DNA of 64,000 bases, taken from NCBI RefSeq assembly GCF_037482845.1, contig NZ_JBBHJW010000007.1:62001-126000 (forward strand), read 5' to 3'. The notes under the pieces are model-generated. The model ran no database searches. It was not told the DNA's origin and saw only the letters and a program-made list of their open reading frames with translations. The stretch's first letter is position 1. Each line of letters opens with the position of its first letter. Shown in pieces: positions 8,264 to 15,837 of the stretch. The position numbers were made by a program, and so were the translations under genes. The stretch comes from Paucibacter_B soli. GTDB lineage: Bacteria > Pseudomonadota > Gammaproteobacteria > Burkholderiales > Burkholderiaceae_C.

Positions 8264-9463
8264 ATGATAAGCAGCACAGCAGCGCAGACCTTGCGCCAGC
8301 GCTACCTGGCGGTGCGCGCCCATACCGAGGCCCTGGCCGCGCCGCTGTCGGCCGAAGACCAGTCGCTGCAGTCCATGCCCGACGCCAGCCCCAGCAAATG
8401 GCACCAGGCCCACACCAGCTGGTTCTTCGAAACCCTGCTGCTGGCGCCGCGCATGCCGGGCTACCGCTGCTTCGACCCCGCCTACGCCTACCTGTTCAAT
8501 TCCTATTACGAGTCCCTGGGGCCGCGCCATCCGCGCCCGCAGCGCGGCCTGCTGAGCCGGCCCGGCCTGGCCGAGGTGCAGGCCTATCGCCGCCATGTCG
8601 ACGCCGCCATGCTGGACCTGCTGGGCCAGGCCCTGGGGCAGCAAGACCTGGCCCTGGTCGAGCTGGGCCTGCAGCACGAGCAGCAGCACCAGGAGTTGCT
8701 GCTCACCGACATCCTGCACGCCTTTTCCTGCCATCCCCTGCTGCCCGCCTACCGGGCGCAGATCCCGCCGCCGGCTGCGGCCCTGCCGCTGCGCTGGCTG
8801 GCCCATGGCGGCGGCATGGTGGAAATAGGCCACGCGGGTGCAGGCTTTGCGTTCGACAACGAGTTGCCGCGCCATGCCCAGTTGCTGCGGCCCTTCGAGA
8901 TCGCCAACCGGCTGGTGACTTGCGCCGACTATGCCGCCTTCATCGCCGACGGCGGCTACCGGCGCGCCTCGCTGTGGCTCTCGGACGGCTGGGCGCTGGT
9001 GCAGGCGCAGGGCTGGCAAGGCCCGGCCTATTGGCGTGAGCAGGACGGGCAGACCCAGGTGTTCGGCCTGGCCGGCCTGCGCCCGCTGGACCCGCAGGCG
9101 CCGGTGCTGCAGCTGAGCTTTTACGAGGCCGTCGCGTTCGCCGCATGGGCAGGTGCGCGCCTGCCCAGCGAATTTGAATGGGAGGCCGCCAGCGCCCTGC
9201 CCGGCTTCGCGCAGGCGGCCGATCAGGCCTGGCAATGGACCTACTCGGCCTACCACCCCTATCCGGGCTTCCGCCCGATGGCGGGGGCGGTGGGCGAGTA
9301 CAACGGCAAGTTCATGGTGGGCCAGTTGGTGCTGCGTGGCGGCAGCCTGGCCACCCCGCCGGGCCATGCCCGGCCCAGCTACCGCAACTTCTTCCCGCCG
9401 GCCGCACGCTGGCAGTTCAGCGGCCTGCGGCTGGCGCGCGATGCCGGAGCCGGCGCATCATGA
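8264..9463 (+). CDS. egtB: Ergothioneine biosynthesis sulfoxide synthase EgtB
   Basis: Iron(II)-dependent enzyme that joins trimethylhistidine (hercynine) to a thiol donor with O2, forming the sulfoxide precursor of ergothioneine. 399 residues: N-terminal DinB-like domain, then a C-terminal FGE-sulfatase (formylglycine-enzyme-like) domain from about residue 185. Iron-ligand candidates are the His in KWHQAH near residue 46 and HEQQHQE at 138-144. I chose ATG 8264 because GGAGG lies eight bases upstream. It overlaps egtD by ATGA. No egtA, egtC or egtE is nearby, so the thiol donor and the C-S lyase must come from elsewhere. Confidence 0.92.
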   Translation: MISSTAAQTLRQRYLAVRAHTEALAAPLSAEDQSLQSMPDASPSKWHQAHTSWFFETLLLAPRMPGYRCFDPAYAYLFNSYYESLGPRHPRPQRGLLSRPGLAEVQAYRRHVDAAMLDLLGQALGQQDLALVELGLQHEQQHQELLLTDILHAFSCHPLLPAYRAQIPPPAAALPLRWLAHGGGMVEIGHAGAGFAFDNELPRHAQLLRPFEIANRLVTCADYAAFIADGGYRRASLWLSDGWALVQAQGWQGPAYWREQDGQTQVFGLAGLRPLDPQAPVLQLSFYEAVAFAAWAGARLPSEFEWEAASALPGFAQAADQAWQWTYSAYHPYPGFRPMAGAVGEYNGKFMVGQLVLRGGSLATPPGHARPSYRNFFPPAARWQFSGLRLARDAGAGAS

Positions 9464-10401
9464 ATCAGGCGGCCAGCGCCAGGCAGCGCTTTGCCAGCGA
9501 CCTGCACCTGGCCCTGAGCCGGCGCCCGCGCAGCATCGCGCCCAAGTACTTCTACGACGAGATCGGCTCGCAGCTGTTCGAGCAGATCTGCGAGCTGCCC
9601 GAGTACTACCCCACCCGCATCGAGCTGGCGCTGCTGCAGGCCCATGGTGCCGAGATGGCCGCCTGCATGGGCCCGCGCGCGCAGCTGGTGGAATACGGCG
9701 CCGGTGCGCTGCGCAAGGTGCGGCATCTGATCGCGCATCTGGACGAGCCCCATGCCTTCGTGCCGGTGGATATCTCGGGCGCGCATCTGCTGGGCGCCTG
9801 CGCCGAGCTGCAGCAGGCCTACCCGACGCTCGCCATCAATCCGGTGGTGGCCGACTTCACCCAACCGCACGAGCTGCCACCGCGGCCCGCGCGCGGCCGC
9901 CGTGTGGGCTTCTTCCCGGGCTCCAGCATCGGCAACTTCTCGCCCGCGGAGACCCTGGCCTTCTTGCAGATGACGGCGCAGGAGCTGCGCGGCGGCGGCC
10001 TGCTGATCGGCATCGACCTCATCAAGGACCCCGCCGTGCTGCACGCTGCCTACAACGATGGCGCCGGCGTCACCGCGGCCTTCAACCTCAATCTGCTGGC
10101 GCGCGCGCGGCGCGAGCTGGGCGCCGAGTTCGACCCCGCGGGATTCCAGCACAGCGCCTTCTACAACGCGCCGCAGCAGCGCATCGAGATGCATTTGCTG
10201 AGCCTGCGCCAGCAGCTGTTCAGGCTGGACGGGGTCGATTACGAGTTTGCCGCTGGCGAGACCCTGCATACCGAGAACTCGCACAAGTACAGCGTCGCCG
10301 GCTTCCAGGTCCAGGCGGCGCGCGCCGGCTTTCGCGCCGGCCCGGTCTGGAGCGACGCGCGCGGCTGGTTCAGCCTGCTGTGGCTGGAGGCGCCGCGCTG
10401 A
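9460..10401 (+). CDS. egtD: L-histidine N-alpha-methyltransferase EgtD
   Basis: SAM-dependent enzyme that trimethylates histidine to hercynine, the first step of ergothioneine synthesis. 313 residues. Family marks: KYFYDEIGSQLFEQIC near residue 28, the SAM-binding EYGAGALRKVRHL, FFPGSSIGNF, and a C-terminal TENSHKYS segment that contributes to histidine binding in EgtD. It is the second gene of a two-gene operon with egtB. Confidence 0.95.
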   Translation: MNQAASARQRFASDLHLALSRRPRSIAPKYFYDEIGSQLFEQICELPEYYPTRIELALLQAHGAEMAACMGPRAQLVEYGAGALRKVRHLIAHLDEPHAFVPVDISGAHLLGACAELQQAYPTLAINPVVADFTQPHELPPRPARGRRVGFFPGSSIGNFSPAETLAFLQMTAQELRGGGLLIGIDLIKDPAVLHAAYNDGAGVTAAFNLNLLARARRELGAEFDPAGFQHSAFYNAPQQRIEMHLLSLRQQLFRLDGVDYEFAAGETLHTENSHKYSVAGFQVQAARAGFRAGPVWSDARGWFSLLWLEAPR

Positions 10402-10638
10402 GCTGTGCGGTTGTGGTGCGGCGGCATCGTGTTACGTTTTTTAAGCTTGGCCGCGGCGGGCGCTCTCATGGGAGAAACGCCTGCCGGCCCGCCCTGCCCT
10501 GCGAAACTCCCAATCGCCAGTGCTGGGCAGCCGCTCGCAGAATTGTCATAAGCGCTGCGAGGGACGCTGCCCGTGACTCACACAACATCACCAAACTCCA
10601 ACAAAAACAAAGCCGGCACAGCGAGGCCCACGGGCAAG

Positions 10639-11937
10639 ATGCGGTCCATGCTTGCACTTGCCCTGCTGCCGCTCGGATGGATGGCCGCGGCCCTGGCCGC
10701 GCCGCCACCCGCGCCCAGCCCGGCGGCGGAGCTGAACGTGCTGCACTGGTGGACCTCGGCCAGCGAGCGCGCCGCGGCCGACCATGTGGCCGCACGCATG
10801 GCCGAGATCGGCCTGCGCTGGGTGGATGGCGCGGTGGCCGGCGGTGGCGGCGGCGCCGCCATCAAGGTGCTGAACGAACGCACCCTGCGCCGCATGGCGC
10901 CCAAGGTGGCACAGCTGAACGGCCAATCGATGAGCGAATGGGCCGATATGGGCCTGCTGCTGGAACTCGACGGCGTGGCCCAACGCCGCAACTGGGCGCG
11001 CACCATGTTCCCGCAGGTGATGGCGCAGCTCACCGTGCACGATCATGTGGTGGCCGCGCCGCTGGGCATCCACCGCATCAACAACCTCTATCTCAACAAG
11101 GCGCTGTTCCGCGCGCACAAGATCGAGCTGCCCAATGACTGGGACGGCCTTGAGCGCGCCGCGCAGCGCCTGCGCGCCGCCGGCGTCACGCCGGTGGCCT
11201 TCAGCGACGAGCCCTGGCAGGTGGCCACCGTGTTCGAGGCCATGCTGCTCAGCGAGGCCGGCCCGGCGCTCTACAAGCGCATGCTGGTGCAGCGCGACCT
11301 CGCCTCCTTCGACGACCCGGCACTGGAGCGCGCTTTCAAGCGCCTGCGCGCCTGGCGCAATCTGTCGCAGCCCGCGCCCGGCGAACGCCCCTGGACCGAG
11401 CTGGTGGCCGACTTTGCCGCCGAGCGCTCGGCCATGCTCATCATGGGCGACTGGGCGCGCGGCGAGCTCGGCAGCCTGGGCCTGGAGGGCGGCCGGGATT
11501 TCGAATGCAAGGCGGTGCCGGGCACGGCCCAGGTGCATCTGTTCAGCATCGACACCCTGGCCATGCTGGCCGGCAATTCCCAGCCCGAGCAGGAGAAGAT
11601 GGCCGAGCTGTTGGGCAGCGCCACCCTGCAGCTGGGCTACAACCGCATCAAGGGCTCGGTGCCGGTGCGCCGCGATGTGCCGGTGGACGAGCTGGACCCC
11701 TGCGCCCAGCAGTCCTTCCAGCTCTTCGCCAACCCGGCCACGCCGCGCGTGCCCAGCCTGGTACACCGCATGGCCTTCGGCGAGGTGGGCAAGAACGCCA
11801 TCATCGAAACCGTGCACCGCTTTGCCCTCGACCCGAGCCAGACGCCCGCCGCTGCGCAGCGCAAGCTGCAGGGCCTGCTGCGCGCGCTCAGCCCCAAGAT
11901 CGCCAATCACAACGCCGCCACGAAAGCTGTTCAATGA
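10639..11937 (+). CDS. Periplasmic sugar-binding protein (extracellular solute-binding family 1)
   Basis: About 432 residues. A signal peptide is followed by the family opening ELNVLHWWTS and the family features GRVxxPLGIHRINNLYLNKALF-like ligand-cleft segments and LIMGDWARGE. Such proteins normally deliver sugars to ABC permeases of the glucose/mannose type. Here there is no permease or ATPase. The gene overlaps the response regulator by ATGA, so I infer it presents sugar to the sensor kinase. I chose the ATG at 10639 because it gives a clean signal peptide; an upstream in-frame GTG at 10573 would add 22 polar residues. Confidence 0.85.
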   Translation: MRSMLALALLPLGWMAAALAAPPPAPSPAAELNVLHWWTSASERAAADHVAARMAEIGLRWVDGAVAGGGGGAAIKVLNERTLRRMAPKVAQLNGQSMSEWADMGLLLELDGVAQRRNWARTMFPQVMAQLTVHDHVVAAPLGIHRINNLYLNKALFRAHKIELPNDWDGLERAAQRLRAAGVTPVAFSDEPWQVATVFEAMLLSEAGPALYKRMLVQRDLASFDDPALERAFKRLRAWRNLSQPAPGERPWTELVADFAAERSAMLIMGDWARGELGSLGLEGGRDFECKAVPGTAQVHLFSIDTLAMLAGNSQPEQEKMAELLGSATLQLGYNRIKGSVPVRRDVPVDELDPCAQQSFQLFANPATPRVPSLVHRMAFGEVGKNAIIETVHRFALDPSQTPAAAQRKLQGLLRALSPKIANHNAATKAVQ

Positions 11938-12650
11938 CCCGCACCATCCTGATCGTCGACGACGACCAGAAGATCCGCACCCTGCTCAAGACCTATCTGG
12001 AGAAGAACCAGTACGAGGTTCTGCTGGCGCATGACGGCGCCAGCTTCATGGCCGAGTTCGAGCGCCATCGCGACGACATCAGCCTGTGCATTCTCGACGT
12101 CATGCTGCCCGACACCGAGGGCTTTGCGCTGTGCCAGGCGGTGCGCCGGCGCTCCGAGGTGCCGGTCATCATGCTCACCGCCAGCGCCGAGGAGACCGAC
12201 CGCATCATCGGCCTGGAGCTGGGTGCCGACGACTACCTGGGCAAGCCCTTCAACCCGCGCGAGCTGCTGGCACGCATCAAGGCGATCGGCCGGCGCACCG
12301 GCCAGGAGCGCGGCCAGCCGCCGCGCTACTACCGTTTCAACGGCTATGTGCTGGACGTGCTGGAACGCACCCTGCTGGATCCCGACGGCGCGGTGAGCGC
12401 GCTCTCGGGCATGGACTTCCAGCTGCTCAAGCTGCTGGTGGAACACCCCGGCGAGGTGCTGGACCGCAGCCGCCTGGCCGAGGTCACGCGCGGCCGTGAC
12501 CTCGGGCCGCTGGACCGCTCGCTGGACGTGCAGGTGAGCCGCCTGCGCCAACGCCTGCAGGACGATGGCAAACAGCCCGCGCTCATCAAGACGGTGCGCG
12601 GTTCGGGCTACGTGTTCTCCACCACCGTGACGGCCGGGCATGCGCCCTGA
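11934..12650 (+). CDS. OmpR/PhoB-type response regulator
   Basis: 238 residues. Receiver domain with acidic pocket D10-D11, phosphoacceptor D55 (LCILDVMLP) and conserved K104 (LGKPFNP). The C-terminal winged helix ends with RSLDVQVSRLRQRL and TVRGSGYVF. It overlaps the binding-protein gene before it and the kinase gene after it by 4 and 11 bp, forming one transcript. Likely targets are the sugar permease and TonB receptor genes facing it, by analogy with sugar two-component systems next to uptake genes. No operator was identified. Confidence 0.95.
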   Translation: MTRTILIVDDDQKIRTLLKTYLEKNQYEVLLAHDGASFMAEFERHRDDISLCILDVMLPDTEGFALCQAVRRRSEVPVIMLTASAEETDRIIGLELGADDYLGKPFNPRELLARIKAIGRRTGQERGQPPRYYRFNGYVLDVLERTLLDPDGAVSALSGMDFQLLKLLVEHPGEVLDRSRLAEVTRGRDLGPLDRSLDVQVSRLRQRLQDDGKQPALIKTVRGSGYVFSTTVTAGHAP

Positions 12651-14223
12651 GCCGGGCCGCACGCAGAGCTGGACCGGCGGTGGCCGCTGGCCGGGCCGCT
12701 GGCTGGGCCGCTGGTTGGGAAGGTTCGGCAGCTTTCTCTTCGACAGCCTGCAGGGCCGCTTCGTGCTGGCCATGCTGGGCGGCCTGGCCCTGGTGCAGCT
12801 GCTCATCAACCTGCTCTGGTACAGCCAGATCGAGCAGCGCACCAAGCGTCAGACCGAGCTCGCCGCCCACCATGTGGCCAGCGGCGCGCTGGGCGCGCTG
12901 CGCGCCTTGCGCGAGCTGCCCAGCGCCTACCGGCCGTTGCTGATCGAGCAGTTGCGCACCATGGGCGGCACGCGCTTCCTGGTGTTCTTCAACAACGCCG
13001 AGGTGCCAATCAAGCCGCTGCCCGAGCAGGCCCTGGCGCGCCTGCTGGAGGCCAAGGTGGCGCAGGAGCTGCGCGCCCAGCTGGCCGCCAGCACCCAGAC
13101 CCGCGTCACCCTGGCCTCGCCCCTCGGCCTGCAGGTGGCGCCCGGCGGCGCCCTGCTGGCGGATCTGCCCGAGAGCTGGGTCGACCCCTCCCTGCTGGCG
13201 CCGGAGCGGCCCGCGCCTTTTCTGGTGATCCAGGTGGAGACCGAGCCGGGCCAGTGGCTCTACCTCAGCAGCGCCCTGCCCGACCCCTACTTCCTCGAGC
13301 AGCTGGAATTCTTCACCTGGCAACGCCTGACCCCTCAGCTGCTGACACTGGGCCTGGCCCTCTTGCTGACACTGATCGCCGCGCGCGCCCTCACGCGCCC
13401 GCTGGCGGGCCTGAGCCGCGCCGCCGCGCGTGTGGGCCGCAGGGCCACGCCCAAGCCGCTGCGCGTCAGTGGCACCTCGGAAGTGCGCCGCGCCATCCAG
13501 GCCTTCAACGAGATGCAGGAGCGCATCCGCCGCTACCTGAACGACCGCGAGCGCCTGTTCGCCTCGATCTCGCACGATCTGCGCACCCCCATCACGCGGC
13601 TGCGCCTGCGCAGTGAGCTGCTCGACGACCTGGCGGTGCAGGACGAGTTCCATGAGGACCTGGACGAGCTCGACATGATGGTCAAGACCGCGCTGCAGAT
13701 CGTCAAGGACACCGACATCCACGAGAACCGTGTGCCGGTGCGCGTGGACCTGGTGCTGCAGAAAATGGTGCGCGACGCCCGCATGGCCGGCCAGCAGGTG
13801 GAGTTGCAGGACCGCCCGCTCACCGTGCTGGGCAAGCCGCTGGCGCTCAAGCGAGCGCTGGGCAATCTGCTCGACAACGCCATGTTCTACGGCGCCAGCG
13901 CCGACCCCCAGGCGGCCAGCCAGCGCCTGGCCGAGGTGCAGATGAACGAGGGCGAACCCGGCAGCGCCGAGGAGGGTCAGGTCTTGCTGACGGTGCGCGA
14001 CCATGGCCCGGGCGTGCCCGACAGCGCCCTGGCCAAGCTGGGCCAGCCCTACACCCGGCTGGCGCATGGTGCCCGGCTACGCAAGGAAGGCCTGGGCCTG
14101 GGCCTGTCCATCGTGCGCGACATCGTGGCCGACCATGGCGGCACGCTGCGCTTTCGCAACCATCCGCAGGGCGGCTTCGAGGTGCGCCTGGCGCTGCCCG
14201 CCTGCGCACCGGCGACAGCATGA
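12640..14223 (+). CDS. Sensor histidine kinase, periplasmic-sensing type
   Basis: 527 residues. Order: cytoplasmic N-terminus rich in Gly, Arg and Trp; TM1 near 40-62; a periplasmic domain of about 180 residues; TM2 near 245-263; HAMP; dimerisation and phosphorylation box FASISHDLRTPITRLRL; ATP-binding N box LGNLLDNAMFYG; G boxes DHGPGVP and GLGLGLSIV. The unannotated periplasmic domain could bind sugar directly or the co-encoded binding protein. It is convergent with the sugar permease gene. Confidence 0.93.
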   Translation: MRPEPGRTQSWTGGGRWPGRWLGRWLGRFGSFLFDSLQGRFVLAMLGGLALVQLLINLLWYSQIEQRTKRQTELAAHHVASGALGALRALRELPSAYRPLLIEQLRTMGGTRFLVFFNNAEVPIKPLPEQALARLLEAKVAQELRAQLAASTQTRVTLASPLGLQVAPGGALLADLPESWVDPSLLAPERPAPFLVIQVETEPGQWLYLSSALPDPYFLEQLEFFTWQRLTPQLLTLGLALLLTLIAARALTRPLAGLSRAAARVGRRATPKPLRVSGTSEVRRAIQAFNEMQERIRRYLNDRERLFASISHDLRTPITRLRLRSELLDDLAVQDEFHEDLDELDMMVKTALQIVKDTDIHENRVPVRVDLVLQKMVRDARMAGQQVELQDRPLTVLGKPLALKRALGNLLDNAMFYGASADPQAASQRLAEVQMNEGEPGSAEEGQVLLTVRDHGPGVPDSALAKLGQPYTRLAHGARLRKEGLGLGLSIVRDIVADHGGTLRFRNHPQGGFEVRLALPACAPATA

Positions 14224-14404
14224 AACACCTTGTGATGGTCGGCGCGGCAGCGCCGGCTGGATGAAGGCCACGCTGCTGATGCAGCGCTGGCGGCCGCGCA
14301 CATGGCCGCTTCTCCGCCCGGCCCGCCGGCATCCTGGAGGTGTAGGACCCGGGCGGCGATTTCGGGGCCGAGCTGAGCCGCCACGGCGAGGCGCTGCTGC
14401 ACGT
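14224..14404. other. Non-coding spacer between convergent genes, possible gene remnant
   Basis: 181 bp between the kinase and permease stops. On the plus strand one frame would read ILEV-stop-DPGGDFGAELSRHGEALLHV-stop, which looks like the broken end of a protein. No start or full domain is present. No clear terminator was found. Confidence 0.25.
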
Positions 14405-15766
14405 CTAGGCCGTTTTGAGACCGGCCGTCGCAGAGGGCCAGGCACGCAGACGGTAACCCACCAGCGCATACAGTAGGATCAGCACATAGCAGGGCAGCAT
14501 CAACCAGTAGGCGCCCTGGGCGCCGCCGCCATCGGCCAGCCGGCCATAGACCATGGGCAGCAGCGCGCCGCCGGCAATGCCCATGATCAGCAGGGCCGAG
14601 CCGGCCGCGGTGTACCGGCCCAGGCCATCCAGCGCCAGCGGCCAGAGCGAGGGCCACACCAGGGCATTGGAGAGGCCCAGCATGGCCAGGCACAGCACCG
14701 TGTTGGGCACGGCCGGCACGCCGGCCCAGCTCAGCAGGGCCTGCGAGATGCCGCTATCGCTGGGCGAAGCCAGCACCACGCCGGCGGCAAACAGCATGCC
14801 GCTGCCGGCCGAGAACAACAGGGCGGCGCGCTGCGACATCAGCCTGGGGATGCTCACCACGCCCAGCAGATAGCCCAGCACCATGAAGCCCATGGTGTAG
14901 CTGGTGAGCACCGCGTAATGCGGCACACCGAGGTTGCGTCCGTACAGACCGATGGTGTCGCCCGCGATCACCTCCACGCCCACATAGGCGAACAGCGCCA
15001 GCGCGCCAAGCACCACCTGCGGAAACTGGAACACACCCAGCGCCTTGACGGGCTGCCCGGCGCCTTGCACGGCCGGGTCGGCATCCAGCTCGGGCTCCGA
15101 GAGCCGGGCGAAATGGATGATGGCCATGAAGACCAGCAGCCCGCCCGCCATCACCGCATAGGGATAGATCAGGCGCCCCGCCAGCTCGCTGCGCAGCGCC
15201 GCACGCCCGGCCACATCCAGCGCCGCCAGCGCCGCGTCCGAGTACTGCTCCACCCCGGAGAGGATCAGGGCCGAGAACACCAGCGGCACCACGATGCCGG
15301 CGCCCTTGTTGAACAGGCCCATGATGCTGATGCGCATGGCCGCGCTCTCGCGCGCGCCGATGCAGACGATGTAGGGGTTGATGGCGGTCTGCATCAACGT
15401 CATGCCGCTGGCCAGGGTGAAGAGCGCCAGCAGGAACAGGCCATAACGCCCGCTTTGCGCGGCCGGGATGAAGAGCAGTGCGCCCAGCGCCATCACGCCC
15501 AGGCTCAGCGTCATGCCGCGCTTGTAGCCGGTGCGCGCGAGGATCGCGGCCGATGGCAGGGCCATCACCGTGTAGGCGATGTAGAAGGCAAAGGTGACCC
15601 ACAGGGCCTGGAAGTTGTTGAGCTCGCAGACGATCTTGAGAAAGGGGATCAGCGAGCCATTCAGCCAGGTGACGAAGCCCAGGATGAAGAACATCAGGCC
15701 GATGAAGAGCATGGCCAGCACCACGGGCGGTGCCGCACCGACGGGCAGTTTGGTAGAGGTAGTCAT
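14405..15766 (-). CDS. Sugar MFS transporter, FucP/glucose-galactose family
   Basis: 453 residues and about 12 membrane segments. Family marks: FFILGFVTWLNGSLIPFLK in the first helix, the conserved MQTAINPY segment, FNKGAGIVVPL, and a late helix with GLSNALVWPSLWPLAL. FucP-family permeases take up fucose, glucose, galactose or related sugars with protons or sodium across the inner membrane. It lies 71 bp downstream of a TonB receptor on the same strand, so the two probably form an outer-to-inner membrane uptake route controlled by the facing two-component system. Confidence 0.9.
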   Translation of the reverse strand: MTTSTKLPVGAAPPVVLAMLFIGLMFFILGFVTWLNGSLIPFLKIVCELNNFQALWVTFAFYIAYTVMALPSAAILARTGYKRGMTLSLGVMALGALLFIPAAQSGRYGLFLLALFTLASGMTLMQTAINPYIVCIGARESAAMRISIMGLFNKGAGIVVPLVFSALILSGVEQYSDAALAALDVAGRAALRSELAGRLIYPYAVMAGGLLVFMAIIHFARLSEPELDADPAVQGAGQPVKALGVFQFPQVVLGALALFAYVGVEVIAGDTIGLYGRNLGVPHYAVLTSYTMGFMVLGYLLGVVSIPRLMSQRAALLFSAGSGMLFAAGVVLASPSDSGISQALLSWAGVPAVPNTVLCLAMLGLSNALVWPSLWPLALDGLGRYTAAGSALLIMGIAGGALLPMVYGRLADGGGAQGAYWLMLPCYVLILLYALVGYRLRAWPSATAGLKTA

Positions 15767-15837
15767 GAGGAAGAATCCGGCAGGCAGGGACGAACAGAGG
15801 CCAGGGCGCGGCAGCCTCCCCTGGCCTCATCGGGTCA

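Noticed and set aside
6923..9367. Extending the beta-barrel gene upstream to a long frame start near 9367
   Set aside because: The upstream part is antisense to egtB and the VanZ gene. The signal peptide at 7708 marks the true start.
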